Shown here: in pieces, positions 42,050 to 50,615 of the stretch
Numbering within the stretch: the stretch's first letter is position 1
How the letters are laid out: each line of letters opens with the position of its first letter
Assembly: GCA_038230255.1 (NCBI GenBank)
Contig: JBBRNP010000005.1
Span: 1-64,000 of the forward strand
Source: AV40 sp038230255
Lineage (GTDB): Bacteria; Verrucomicrobiota; Verrucomicrobiia; Chthoniobacterales; UBA10450
Direction of reading: 5' to 3'
DNA: 64,000 nt
Notes under the pieces: model-generated
Seen by the model: only the letters and a program-made list of their open reading frames with translations
Told to the model about the DNA's origin: nothing
The model's database searches: none
Program-made: the position numbers and the translations under genes

Positions 42050-42796
42050 ATGCGCTTGAATCGGTTCCTTGCCGCGGCCGGCATCGGTTCGCGGCGCCAA
42101 TGCGACGAGCTGATCGCGGCCGGACGCGTCACCATCAACGGCCAGGTTTGCCTAAACTTTAGCGCGCAACCGAGCGAGCGCGATCATGTGAAGGTCAATG
42201 GCAAACTCGTTCATCTCGAGCGGGCAATGACGATTGTGTTGCACAAACCGGCCGGGTTTGTTTCGACCCGAAGCGACCCTCACACGCGCGATACGATCTT
42301 CGATGTGTTGCCGCCAAAGTTTCCCCGCCTTTTCAACATCGGTCGCCTCGATGCCCAGAGTGAGGGATTGCTCTTGTTAACGAACGACGGCAACCTCGCG
42401 CAGCAACTCACTCACCCACGCTTCAAAATCGAGAAAGAATACGAGGTCGCATTAGATCGACCCTGGGACCGCGCGCTCGCGCAGAAACTCTTGCGCGGGA
42501 TTTTTCTCGATGGTCAGCGCGCGCAAATTACCCGGCTCGTTTCCATCGGTCAGGCGAAGGTGCGCGTTGTTTTGCGGCAGGGAATCAACCAGCAAATCCG
42601 GCGGATGTTTTATGCCGTCGGTTACGAAGTGAAACGGCTGGTGCGGGTGCGAATAGGAAATTTGCGCCTGGGGGACTTACCGCGTGGACATTGGCGCGCG
42701 CTAAGCAAATCGGAGCTCAGCGCTCTGATCCGGACTCCTAAAACAAGCCGTGCGAGCGCGCGACCAGATAAACCCAATTCGAGAGCAATAAGATAA
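42050..42796 (+). CDS. rRNA pseudouridine synthase (RsuA/RluB type)
   Basis: This 248-residue enzyme isomerises a specific uridine in rRNA. It starts with an S4 RNA-binding domain (MRLNRFLAAAGIGSRRQCDE). The catalytic Asp lies in IGRLDAQSEGLLLLTNDG, with the family phrases LHKPAGFVSTRSD, HPRFKIEKEYEV and INQQIRRMFYAVGYEVKRLVRVRIG. It could be RluB, RluE or RsuA; the sequence alone does not say which uridine. The 3' end overlaps the convergent DUF2752 gene by 59 bases. Confidence 0.93.
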   Translation: MRLNRFLAAAGIGSRRQCDELIAAGRVTINGQVCLNFSAQPSERDHVKVNGKLVHLERAMTIVLHKPAGFVSTRSDPHTRDTIFDVLPPKFPRLFNIGRLDAQSEGLLLLTNDGNLAQQLTHPRFKIEKEYEVALDRPWDRALAQKLLRGIFLDGQRAQITRLVSIGQAKVRVVLRQGINQQIRRMFYAVGYEVKRLVRVRIGNLRLGDLPRGHWRALSKSELSALIRTPKTSRASARPDKPNSRAIR

Positions 42797-43163
42797 TCGC
42801 GACGAAGCGAACAAAGATTTTCTCCGTCGGGCTGAATTGGCCGATGCGCAGTCGCCGCGCGCGAGTCACCAATACGGCGAAGGCGTAAGCGTCGAAGATC
42901 GACAGTCCGCTCAAGAAAAGAAAGGCGAGCGGGTTCCATTTCCACGCGCTCCAAAAATCCGCATGGAAAAAGGCGATGGCGGCGCGAGTTGCGCCGCAAC
43001 TGACGCACGGGTGTCCAGTTACTTCGAGGAAAACGCAACGCGGCCAGGGCAATCGAATGGCAAACCAGGCGGCCGCCATCGCCAGCGACCCGAGAGACAC
43101 CGCCAGCCAAATTAACTCGTGATCGAGTTCATTCGGCGCGAGACGACGACGCGTCAGTTGCAT
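42738..43163 (-). CDS. DUF2752 membrane protein
   Basis: This 141-residue integral membrane protein has the signature CVSCGATRAAIAFFHADFW (CxxCGxTR) of DUF2752, within several transmembrane helices (for example WLAVSLGSLAMAAAWFAI and IFVRFVAIILLLSNWVYLVA). Function unknown. It is downstream of a YIP1/GYF-domain gene on the same strand, with three bases between stop and start. That pairing is common in Bacteroidota and Verrucomicrobiota and may indicate joint action at the membrane. Confidence 0.87.
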   Translation of the reverse strand: MQLTRRRLAPNELDHELIWLAVSLGSLAMAAAWFAIRLPWPRCVFLEVTGHPCVSCGATRAAIAFFHADFWSAWKWNPLAFLFLSGLSIFDAYAFAVLVTRARRLRIGQFSPTEKIFVRFVAIILLLSNWVYLVARSHGLF

Positions 43164-43166
43164 CGC

Positions 43167-44060
43167 TCACTGATTCGCGTGCATGAGGGCGCCAAATCCG
43201 CCGAGCATCATTATACAGAGGAGTCCGCCACAGCAGCAGACAATCACCGGAAGCAACACAGCCAACACCGCGCGGCCGGTATCGGTCTCATGCGCGCGAG
43301 CAAGACCGATGCAACGAAGGATGATGTCCCATATTCCTGCGACCAAACCGCCGCAGAGCGGGACAACCATCAGCGGAATAACGGAGCCGCTGGCAAAACA
43401 AATTACTCGAAAAGTCGTTTCAAACGGCTGTTTTGCGCCGCCTACCATCATTAAACAGACGTGGAAAATGGCGGAGTTAAGGAAAACGGCGAGCACAACT
43501 ATGACTGGAACGAAAATGAACAAAATCACGCCGCCGATGCTCGCACCAACGAAATGGGCCAGAGGATTGGGCCTGGTCGCGAACATTCCAAGTGATTGAA
43601 AGGCTAACTGGTAGGCGAAGTAGAAGATCAACCCGAAACTCCCACCGATGATCGCGTAAAGAAGTGGTTCGCCCAAGCCGCCTTCGCGTCTCATCGCAGT
43701 GAAGGCTTGGCTGGGCCTGCTTAAGACCATTTGCAACGTCTCAATGAATGCAGAAAAAAGTCCCTTGCTGTGTCGCTCGTCCCACGGCAATCCGTTTCGC
43801 GGCGCGGATGGCGATCCTGCAGTTGGCGCGATCGTTGTGGAAGCAGTCGGCGTTTGCGGAGGCGGGGCGCTTGTGGCCGGCGTCGCGGCGAGGTCGGCCG
43901 CGAACTCCGCAAATTGCGAAAGCGGTTGCCAACTCGCCAGTCCCTCGCGCCAACCGAGGTCGCTCGGAAGAAACCGACCGGCACGAATTCCTTCGCGAAC
44001 CTGCTCCTCCGGAAATGCGCCCAGACTCGTTGCGCCCCGATTAACGTGGATCATCGCCAT
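43167..44060 (-). CDS. GYF_2-domain / YIP1-family membrane protein
   Basis: This 297-residue protein starts with a GYF_2-like domain (VNRGATSLGAFPEEQVREGI then WREGLASWQPL), a Pro/Ala/Thr spacer (about 60-95) and a YIP1-like integral membrane part with about five helices (IIGGSFGLIFYFAYQLAF, VILFIFVPVIVVLAVFL, AVLAVLLPVIVCCCGGLLCI). Bacterial YIP1 proteins are of unknown role. It is transcribed with the DUF2752 gene. The start may be residue 3 (MIHVNRG). Confidence 0.85.
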   Translation of the reverse strand: MAMIHVNRGATSLGAFPEEQVREGIRAGRFLPSDLGWREGLASWQPLSQFAEFAADLAATPATSAPPPQTPTASTTIAPTAGSPSAPRNGLPWDERHSKGLFSAFIETLQMVLSRPSQAFTAMRREGGLGEPLLYAIIGGSFGLIFYFAYQLAFQSLGMFATRPNPLAHFVGASIGGVILFIFVPVIVVLAVFLNSAIFHVCLMMVGGAKQPFETTFRVICFASGSVIPLMVVPLCGGLVAGIWDIILRCIGLARAHETDTGRAVLAVLLPVIVCCCGGLLCIMMLGGFGALMHANQ

Positions 44061-44113
44061 AACGGCGTTTTAGTGAGCGCTGCCGGCAAAGTCAATCTAC
44101 GCGTTGAAACGGG

Positions 44114-44752
44114 TTACGTTTTTTCGTCGAAGCGATTCGCTTTTTCAGGCGCGTCCAACGCGCGCCAGAAATACCAGGCCGCGACTGAGCGATGCGGTCG
44201 CCATTTTTCACCCAGCTTCATCAGCTGTTTCGGTTTGGGAAGTTTTCTCTTACCAAACGTTTTCGCGAATCCTTTTTGCACACCGTAATCGCTCACCGGC
44301 CAGACATCGGGACGGCCGAGATCGAAAAGGAGCAGCATCTCCACGGTCCAACGTCCAATCCCACGAACTGTGATTAGGCGCGCGACGATTTCTTCGTCGC
44401 TCATTTTCGCCAATCTGCGCGCGCTCGGCACCGTCCCGTCGATCGTTTTTGCGGCCAGGTCCTTGACCGCGGCGACTTTGTTTCGCGAAAGTCCGGCGCC
44501 GCGGAGCTTTTCGTCAGGCGTTTCCAGCACCCGCTGCGGATCGAGATACTTGCTTCGCGGATAGAGAGCGCGCACTCGTTTCCAAATGGTTGCGGCGGCT
44601 TTGCCACTTAACTGCTGATAAGCGATCGACTCGGCCAGGGCGTCGAATGGTCGAACCAATCCGCCCGGTTTCACATTATAGCGGAGCGAACGCTTGATCA
44701 GCGCGGCCATTCTCGGATCCGTCGCGGCCAAATGTTTTTCGGGTTTCGCCAT
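44114..44752 (-). CDS. DNA-3-methyladenine glycosylase (HhH-GPD family)
   Basis: This 212-residue enzyme excises alkylated purines. It is of the AlkA/MagIII style: helix-hairpin-helix ITVRGIGRWTVEMLLLFDLG followed by the catalytic Asp in WPVSDYGVQKG, and the substrate-side block ESIAYQQLSGKAAATIWKRV. The ATG at 44752 (MAKPEKHLA) is preferred over one at 44758. It is divergent from the metal-dependent hydrolase gene with 65 bases between starts. Confidence 0.92.
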   Translation of the reverse strand: MAKPEKHLAATDPRMAALIKRSLRYNVKPGGLVRPFDALAESIAYQQLSGKAAATIWKRVRALYPRSKYLDPQRVLETPDEKLRGAGLSRNKVAAVKDLAAKTIDGTVPSARRLAKMSDEEIVARLITVRGIGRWTVEMLLLFDLGRPDVWPVSDYGVQKGFAKTFGKRKLPKPKQLMKLGEKWRPHRSVAAWYFWRALDAPEKANRFDEKT

Positions 44753-44817
44753 GAGCAAACCTCTTTTCGCTCAGGAAAATGTTTTGCTCAACCGCGCGTT
44801 TTCGTTTTCGTGAAACC

Positions 44818-45564
44818 ATGGCGCAAACGCAACTCACTTGGTACGGGCAATCGGGTTTCAAAATCGTCACCCCGGGAGGAAAAACCCTTTTGGTCGACCC
44901 CTGGCTGACCAATCCCGTTTTTGAAAAGGGCAAAGATGAATTGGCCGCCCTGAAAAAAGTCGATCTCATTTTGCTTTCACACGGACATTCCGATCACGTC
45001 GGGAATGCGGTTGAGATCGGGAAAAAGACTGGGGCGAAATTGGTGGCGAATGTCGACTTGGCTGCGGCAGTGACATGCGTGCTGGGTTATCCGGGTAAAC
45101 AAGCGGAGAATGAAACTACCGGACATATCGGTGGACAGCTGACCTTACTCGATGGCGAGGTAACGGTTTGCTTTGTTCCCGCCTGGCACGGTTCCTCCGT
45201 GCAGAAGGATGAAAATTCGACGCCAGTCGACGCGGGCACTCCGACCGGGCTTGTCATTGGCATTCGCAATGGGCCGACGATTTATCACACCGGCGACACC
45301 GGCTTTTTTTCCGACATCGCGCTCGTTTCCGATTACAACAAGATCGACATTATGCTGGTTTGCATCGGCGATCATTTCACCATGGGGCCGATCCGCGCAG
45401 CTGACGCGGTGAAACTGGTCGGCCCCGGAATGGCGATTCCGATGCATTACGGCACATTTCCTGTTCTGACCGGCACGCCTGACGCATTTGAAGAGGAATT
45501 ACAAAAGCGAGGCGTTCAAACAGAGCTACGCGTAATGAAGGTGGGAGAGACGATCACAGCCTGA
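44818..45564 (+). CDS. UPF0173 metal-dependent hydrolase (MBL fold)
   Basis: This 248-residue protein is a metallo-beta-lactamase-fold hydrolase. The metal site is LLSHGHSDHVGNAVE. It has HTGDTGFFSDIALV and GDHFTMGPIRAADAVKLVGP, typical of the UPF0173 / YtkL group. The substrate is unknown. The ATG at 44818 starts AQTQLTWYGQSGFKIVTPGG, the family's standard opening. A kinase-like gene follows after 33 bases on the same strand. Confidence 0.92.
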   Translation: MAQTQLTWYGQSGFKIVTPGGKTLLVDPWLTNPVFEKGKDELAALKKVDLILLSHGHSDHVGNAVEIGKKTGAKLVANVDLAAAVTCVLGYPGKQAENETTGHIGGQLTLLDGEVTVCFVPAWHGSSVQKDENSTPVDAGTPTGLVIGIRNGPTIYHTGDTGFFSDIALVSDYNKIDIMLVCIGDHFTMGPIRAADAVKLVGPGMAIPMHYGTFPVLTGTPDAFEEELQKRGVQTELRVMKVGETITA

Positions 45565-45597
45565 AGAAAGAACGGCGCAATCGGTGCGGAAAAAGAT

Positions 45598-46671
45598 TTG
45601 AAGCGATCGCAACCAAAGCCGTCGAAGAAAAAAGGGAAAATGGGAATTTTGGGAGATGGGGCTGCGCTGGTTGAGAACCTCGTTCCAACCGGGTTGATCA
45701 CGGTTGCGAGCAAATTAGTAGAAGCTCCGGTCGGCCTGGCTGACGTGGCGACAAGACTGGTTGAAGCGCTGGCGATTAATTCGATCGAAGAGAAAACGCG
45801 CCGCGGGCGACGCGTTATCGTCAAGCGTCGGAATCTTCACAGCCAGCAGTTGGCCGATCTGACCAATCTTTATTTTCGCATGGCCGATATCCCGATTCGG
45901 TTCTGGAGCAAGGTAGAAGAATGGCAGCGCTGGGAAGCTGGCTGTTTTGAAATGCTCAATGGCGACCGTTATCGCGCCCACGCTTCCGGTACGCGCACTG
46001 TGATTGCTGACAAGCTTCCGGGAGAAAGCTTATGGGTGCACCTGAATCGCGGAACGCTGACCCGGCAAATGTTGAAGGCCGCTGCTGCTGAGTTTCGCCG
46101 CGCCCATCAATTTTGGAGCGACCACTTTCACGGATGCTGGTCCCATGGCGACGGCACTTCCCAGAATGTAATCTACAATCCGAGCAACAACCGCGCACGA
46201 CTGATTGACTTTGAAATTGTCCACGAAAAATCGCTCTCCAGAGCTGCCCGACAGGCGGACGATTTGCTCGTCTTCCTTCTCGACATGGTGGGAATCGTGC
46301 CGACTCGGCAATGGCTGCCGTTTTCGACGACTTTTCTGGAAGCTTACGGCGACGGAGAAGTTATCGCTCAGCTCAGAAAACAACTCGATCTACCCGGCGG
46401 ACTGGCTTGGATCTGGTGGGGCGTGCGCACCAATTTCACAAATCCGGCAGAAGTGAAGGGACGGTTGGCAAAGCTGAGTCGGGCAATCGCCAAACTGAAA
46501 ATCTACGAAGAGGCAGGCTCAGCCCGCGCCCGCAACAAACGCCGGCCTTCAACGACCTGCCAAACAATCAGGCCCGGTATGCCGAGAGCGAGTTCGCGCA
46601 CTCTCGCGATCAACGATAGAGCGAAAGCCGTGTCTCCCGGTATTCCAAGAAGATTACCTATCAGGACGTAG
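45598..46671 (+). CDS. Kinase-like protein, Kdo/aminoglycoside-phosphotransferase style
   Basis: This 357-residue protein has the catalytic loop WSHGDGTSQNVIYN and the metal-binding RLIDFEIVH of the APH/lipopolysaccharide-kinase branch of the protein-kinase-like fold. A hydrophobic start (LVENLVPTGLITVASKLVEAP) could associate with membrane. It is likely to phosphorylate a sugar such as an LPS core residue, but the acceptor is unknown. Only the part up to about residue 305 looks conserved; the last 50 residues lie antisense to the end of the convergent UPF0104 gene. The true C-terminus may be nearer 46510 or the tail may be degenerate. Confidence 0.75.
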   Translation: MKRSQPKPSKKKGKMGILGDGAALVENLVPTGLITVASKLVEAPVGLADVATRLVEALAINSIEEKTRRGRRVIVKRRNLHSQQLADLTNLYFRMADIPIRFWSKVEEWQRWEAGCFEMLNGDRYRAHASGTRTVIADKLPGESLWVHLNRGTLTRQMLKAAAAEFRRAHQFWSDHFHGCWSHGDGTSQNVIYNPSNNRARLIDFEIVHEKSLSRAARQADDLLVFLLDMVGIVPTRQWLPFSTTFLEAYGDGEVIAQLRKQLDLPGGLAWIWWGVRTNFTNPAEVKGRLAKLSRAIAKLKIYEEAGSARARNKRRPSTTCQTIRPGMPRASSRTLAINDRAKAVSPGIPRRLPIRT

Positions 46672-47513
46672 CCGCTTTCCTGCACGCCAATTCCTCCCGG
46701 GACCGGGAATGCCACCGACCGAACCGTCAGGGCCGTGCTCTGCAGAATGATCGCGTTCACGACTGTCGCATGCAGGTTGAGCGCGTAGAGCGCGATCCAG
46801 ATTTCACCTGAATTCAAAATCAGCGAAAGGATCGTCCAGACGCAGCATCCGATCACCGCGCGGCGCCGTGCGTAAAGCGAGCGAATCGTTTGGTCCAGTG
46901 TCTCGCCGCTTTGAATGAGTGATTGCCATTCGGGCGAATTCGCCATCTTCGCGATCATCCGGCCGAGGAAGCGAAACATTCCGCGCCGTTGCGCAAAATA
47001 AAATCCGGCAACCGCCGCCACCCCGACGAGCGTGCCGATCACCGTTGGGCCGATAAAATTCTTTCGTCCGGTCGATTGAACCAGCAGCACTACTCCGAGC
47101 AACGTAAATGCGGCTTGGGTGAACACGCCCAATGTCAGATCGACAAGTACCGTCCCGGCCGCGACCGGCACCGGCGCACCATTAATCGCAGCCAATCGCG
47201 CGCGGACAATATCTCCGCCGACGGCAGCCGACGGCACTAGGGTGCTGACCGATTCGCCAATCCAGCGCATCCAAAAAATTTTCCGCACCGGCAAACGATT
47301 CTCCTTTGGAAAAAGGACCCACCACGCGAGGGCATCTAGAAAAACGGGGACGCACAAATGGAATGCGATGACGGCGGCAATCGCCCAGCCCGCGGTCGCA
47401 ATGGCCTTGCCAACTTGCGGAGCACCCTCGCGAATGAGCAACGCTGTGAAAAGCGCCGCCCCCGCAAAGGCGAGAAAATAAAAAGTTAAGCGAATCTTGC
47501 TCGGGATTTTCAT
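46503..47513 (-). CDS. UPF0104 / lysylphosphatidylglycerol synthase-like membrane protein
   Basis: This 336-residue polytopic protein belongs to the UPF0104/AglD group (flippase-like domain of MprF and HpnL). Signatures are RWIGESVSTLVPSAAVGGDIVRARL, GTVLVDLTLGVFTQAAFTLL and VAFPVPGGIGVQESGYVLIG, spread over about eight membrane helices. It may move a lipid or act with glycosyltransferases; hopanoid-type HpnL proteins are close relatives. No hopanoid genes are here. The 3' end overlaps the kinase-like gene by 169 bases. Confidence 0.87.
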   Translation of the reverse strand: MKIPSKIRLTFYFLAFAGAALFTALLIREGAPQVGKAIATAGWAIAAVIAFHLCVPVFLDALAWWVLFPKENRLPVRKIFWMRWIGESVSTLVPSAAVGGDIVRARLAAINGAPVPVAAGTVLVDLTLGVFTQAAFTLLGVVLLVQSTGRKNFIGPTVIGTLVGVAAVAGFYFAQRRGMFRFLGRMIAKMANSPEWQSLIQSGETLDQTIRSLYARRRAVIGCCVWTILSLILNSGEIWIALYALNLHATVVNAIILQSTALTVRSVAFPVPGGIGVQESGYVLIGNLLGIPGDTAFALSLIARVRELALGIPGLIVWQVVEGRRLLRARAEPASS

Positions 47514-47598
47514 CTCTCAACAACTCGCGATCGAGCGAACGCGATCGGGATGCTAACACGAAACGCTACCGCGAGCGCCCGCGGATGGATAAGAAACG

Positions 47599-48294
47599 CT
47601 AAATCAGCGAATTTGAAGCCGTCGCAACCTGAGCTTCAGCCTGGACTGCAATTGGAATCGGAACCAATTCCGGCGTTGGCTCAGGAAGGACATCGCTAAT
47701 AACCGGTGATACAAACACCCGCCGCAAGGGACGCGACACTAGCAGACAAACCGTCAGCCAGCTCGTGCCAAGAAACATTCCGGCAAGCACGTCGGTTACA
47801 TAGTGGGCGCCGAGCGCGATTCGACTGAATCCGACAAGGACGATGACGAGAATCGCCGCCGAAAAGACCAACGCGCGACCGCGGCGGCTTTTAATCAGCG
47901 GAAAAATGAACAGCGCAAGTTGCCCGTAAAGCAGCGTCGCGCCAATGGTGTGACCGCTGGCAAAGCTGTACCCCGACCAATCGACAAACCAGCCGTCGGC
48001 AAACGGACGATGGCGATGGACCAAAATTTTGATCCACTCGTTCAAAAGCATTCCGCCCGGGATGGCTACAACCGTCATTAAAAGCGACGGCCACCAGCGT
48101 TTAAAAACGAAAAACAAGACCGCGACCGAGAGAACGAGGGCAATCCATTCGCTCGAGCCAAATTCGGTAATACCGCGGAGCACGCTCACGAATGTGGGTG
48201 TCAGATGAGCGTGAAACCAGAGGGCTACGCCATGATCGATTCCGGCCAACGGATTTGCTATTGCAAGGGGGGTTATCACAGAAAAGCCGTGCAC
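47599..48294 (-). CDS. PAP2-family membrane phosphatase
   Basis: This 231-residue integral membrane protein has the three phosphatase motifs KILVHRHRP, SFASGHT and SRIALGAHYVTDV. It is of the PAP2 family and probably dephosphorylates undecaprenyl or phosphatidate-type lipid phosphates at the outer face of the membrane. The C-terminal tail (ISDVLPEPTPELVPIPIAVQ) is cytoplasmic or periplasmic and unlike the family. The start codon is GTG at 48294; a Met within the first helix is absent. Confidence 0.9.
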   Translation of the reverse strand: MHGFSVITPLAIANPLAGIDHGVALWFHAHLTPTFVSVLRGITEFGSSEWIALVLSVAVLFFVFKRWWPSLLMTVVAIPGGMLLNEWIKILVHRHRPFADGWFVDWSGYSFASGHTIGATLLYGQLALFIFPLIKSRRGRALVFSAAILVIVLVGFSRIALGAHYVTDVLAGMFLGTSWLTVCLLVSRPLRRVFVSPVISDVLPEPTPELVPIPIAVQAEAQVATASNSLI

Positions 48295-48429
48295 ACTAAG
48301 GTCAATTCAAAGCCAGTCAACCCCGAACGAATTCAGGGTTAATACCAAAAATCCGTGATCCCTTTGGTTCGTCGCTTGCTCCGAGACTGCGAATGGCATA
48401 CACGGAGATTGGTTGCTCCATGCGAATAC

Positions 48430-48440
48430 AAGATCGACAA
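48430..48440 (+). repeat. Dispersed motif upstream of a porin-like gene
   Basis: An AAGATCGACAA copy lies 23 bases upstream of the ATG at 48463, in non-coding DNA or a leader. Confidence 0.6.
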
Positions 48441-48462
48441 CCAGCACCTCGCGCCAAACGTT

Positions 48463-49368
48463 ATGAATAGCCTTCGCCTCGCCTCAACCATCGCTTTCCT
48501 CAGCTTAATTTCTCCGGTTCTCGCCGGGACGGACTTGGAATTACAAAAAGGGCCCAGCGACGAGGACAAAAACTCAACCGAGCTTTTCGAGTACGAAACC
48601 CTCTACACCGGAAGCAGTGATTTTAAGCACTACGGCGGAATATTCGGCGATGGCGATTCGCTCTATAATCTTATTAACTATGCTCATCGGTTTCACATTA
48701 CCGGAAATTGGTATCTTCGCGCCGGCGTGGAATATGAGCGGTTCGATTTCGGAGGCACCAACAATGGACTGCCCGATCACCTGCAAACAATTCACGCGCT
48801 CCTGGCCTACGAATACATCTTTAAAGACCATGCCGGAGCGGGAATCGAACTTGATCCGGGCCCGTATTTCCAAAACCACATCAGCGGCGATTCAATCGAC
48901 GTGCCTTGGAAGGTGTGGGTCACGTTCCCGCTCAAGAAAGACAAAATCTTTGCGGTCATTGGCGCCGGCGGCGCAATTAATTCCAATCCAATCGCTGCGC
49001 CGGGCGGCGGTTTGATCTGGTTGTTCACCGATCATTTGCGGCTGGAAGGCGTCTTTCCCAAACCGGCGCTCGTTTACAATCCAAATGACGACTGGGAATT
49101 TCGTCTCGCCGGCAATCTTTATTACGCAAGCTTTCGGACCGACGATGTGATCACGCCGGCGCGCAAGCTGCAGGTCCATAACGCGATCGTGCAATACAGC
49201 GAGGACCGGGTCGGGCTCCAGGCCACCTATTCTCACTTCAAGCCATTCGACATCACCGTCGATTTCGGCTGCACGTTCCGGCGCGAGTTTGATTTCTTCC
49301 GTGCGGAAGCGAGCGTAAAAACCGAGCCTGCGCCGTATGTCCGGTTAGCGGTCGAAGCGAAGTTCTAA
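48463..49368 (+). CDS. Secreted beta-barrel-type outer-membrane protein
   Basis: This 301-residue protein has a signal peptide (RLASTIAFLSLISPVLAG) and a repeated pattern of alternating polar/aromatic residues through YEYIFKDHAGAGIELDPGPY, LRLEGVFPKPALVYN and the terminal EPAPYVRLAVEAKF, ending in Phe as outer-membrane barrels do. It matches the style of DUF6268-like barrels of Verrucomicrobiota. Function unknown. An earlier start at 48355 is unlikely, as it would put 36 non-signal residues before the signal sequence. It overlaps the convergent SCP2 gene by four bases. Confidence 0.72.
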   Translation: MNSLRLASTIAFLSLISPVLAGTDLELQKGPSDEDKNSTELFEYETLYTGSSDFKHYGGIFGDGDSLYNLINYAHRFHITGNWYLRAGVEYERFDFGGTNNGLPDHLQTIHALLAYEYIFKDHAGAGIELDPGPYFQNHISGDSIDVPWKVWVTFPLKKDKIFAVIGAGGAINSNPIAAPGGGLIWLFTDHLRLEGVFPKPALVYNPNDDWEFRLAGNLYYASFRTDDVITPARKLQVHNAIVQYSEDRVGLQATYSHFKPFDITVDFGCTFRREFDFFRAEASVKTEPAPYVRLAVEAKF

Positions 49369-49766
49369 GGAAAAATTTCGTCGAGCTTTCGCGCGATCGA
49401 TTGACTGCCGCGCACTTTCAATCGCCCGGTCATGAATGCCCACGTGCCTTTTAGTTTGCCGTTCGACATCGCGACCCAATCATTGTCGCTCGTAATAAAT
49501 GTCACGCTCGGATTTTCGATCTTGCCCCGACCCATCTTAAACGTCCCGTCGTTGACCTCGATCCACCAATCGCCGCCATTCGGTCCGCTCAGCTCCCATT
49601 GATACTTCGCGTGGACGTCTTTGGCTTTGTCGGCGTGAAAGCTTTGCTTCATCCCATCGAAGACTTCTTGCGGCGTGGAGCTATCCGCGGCCCGAAGCGC
49701 GCTCGAACCGAGCATCGCCAGGATCATCGTGACCGTCAGACCACGCAAAACACGGTGGGTTTTCAT
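49365..49766 (-). CDS. Secreted SCP2-like sterol-carrier domain protein
   Basis: This 133-residue protein has a signal peptide (LTVTMILAMLGSSALRA) and an SCP2-like lipid-binding domain (IEVNDGTFKMGRGKIENPSV, FITSDNDWVAMSNGKLKGTW, AFMTGRLKVRGSQSIARKLD). SCP2 domains bind sterols, fatty acids or their CoA esters in a hydrophobic tunnel. An exported form in this phylum could handle envelope lipids; substrate unknown. Confidence 0.83.
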   Translation of the reverse strand: MKTHRVLRGLTVTMILAMLGSSALRAADSSTPQEVFDGMKQSFHADKAKDVHAKYQWELSGPNGGDWWIEVNDGTFKMGRGKIENPSVTFITSDNDWVAMSNGKLKGTWAFMTGRLKVRGSQSIARKLDEIFP

Positions 49767-49805
49767 TATTATTAGATCGCTTCCGCCAACATCATCGGTC
49801 GTTTC

Positions 49806-50600
49806 TCAGCTGATCTTATACAATTCAGCGCGGCGATGAGCGAAGACTGCGACCCGGTTCCGCACATCCGCGATCACTTGCTCTGAGATATCCGCCTGAA
49901 TCAATTCTTCTCGATCAGGAGAAGCGGCCGCCAGGATTGCACCGGAAGGATCGACAATCACGGACGACCCGCAGAATGTGACGCCGTCGTCCGTCCCGAC
50001 GCGGTTGGCGATGATGAGATAGCTTTGATTTTCAACCGCCCGCGCCAGCGCCAGAATTCGCAGATGCTCCGCCCGCACCACCGGCCACGCGGAAGAATTC
50101 ACAATCACATTTGCTCCGTGTTCGACCACAAGCGTGCGCGCCATTTCCGGAAAACGCAGATCGTAACAAATGCTCAGTCCGACGTTGAACTTCTCGATCT
50201 TGCCGCTGACAAATTCGTTGCCGGGCGAAAGACAAACGCGCTCATCCAGCGGTGCCGCCGTGACCAAATGTGTCTTCCGATATTTCCCGACGACTTCGCC
50301 CTGCGCGCTGACCAAAACCTGAGCGTTAAAAATAGAGGCACCGTCGCGGTCCGAAATTCCGGCGACGATGCCGATTGAAATCTCTTTGGCGATCTTTTGC
50401 AGCTCTGGGACTGCGCCGTCGCTCCACTTTTTCGCGTGCTTTTGAATCACCGGCATCGAATAGCCGGTATCTACCATCTCAGGAAAAACGATCAGCTCGG
50501 CGCCCGACTTTTTGGCGAGCGCAGCGAGATCGCGAACCTTGCGCAGGTTCGCGTCGAAATCGCCGAGCACGCACGAAATCTGAGCAGCGGCGATTTTCAT
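49806..50600 (-). CDS. Carbon-nitrogen hydrolase (nitrilase superfamily)
   Basis: This 264-residue cytoplasmic amidase has the Glu-Lys-Cys triad: ELIVFPEMVDTGY, VVGKYRKTHL and VGLSICYDLRFPEMAR. It fits the branch that includes omega-amidase and deaminated-glutathione amidase, but the substrate cannot be read from sequence. It starts 15 bases after the end of an MFS transporter on the same strand, so they may be co-transcribed. Confidence 0.92.
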   Translation of the reverse strand: MKIAAAQISCVLGDFDANLRKVRDLAALAKKSGAELIVFPEMVDTGYSMPVIQKHAKKWSDGAVPELQKIAKEISIGIVAGISDRDGASIFNAQVLVSAQGEVVGKYRKTHLVTAAPLDERVCLSPGNEFVSGKIEKFNVGLSICYDLRFPEMARTLVVEHGANVIVNSSAWPVVRAEHLRILALARAVENQSYLIIANRVGTDDGVTFCGSSVIVDPSGAILAAASPDREELIQADISEQVIADVRNRVAVFAHRRAELYKIS

Positions 50601-50615
50601 GAGCCGTGGTCGATG

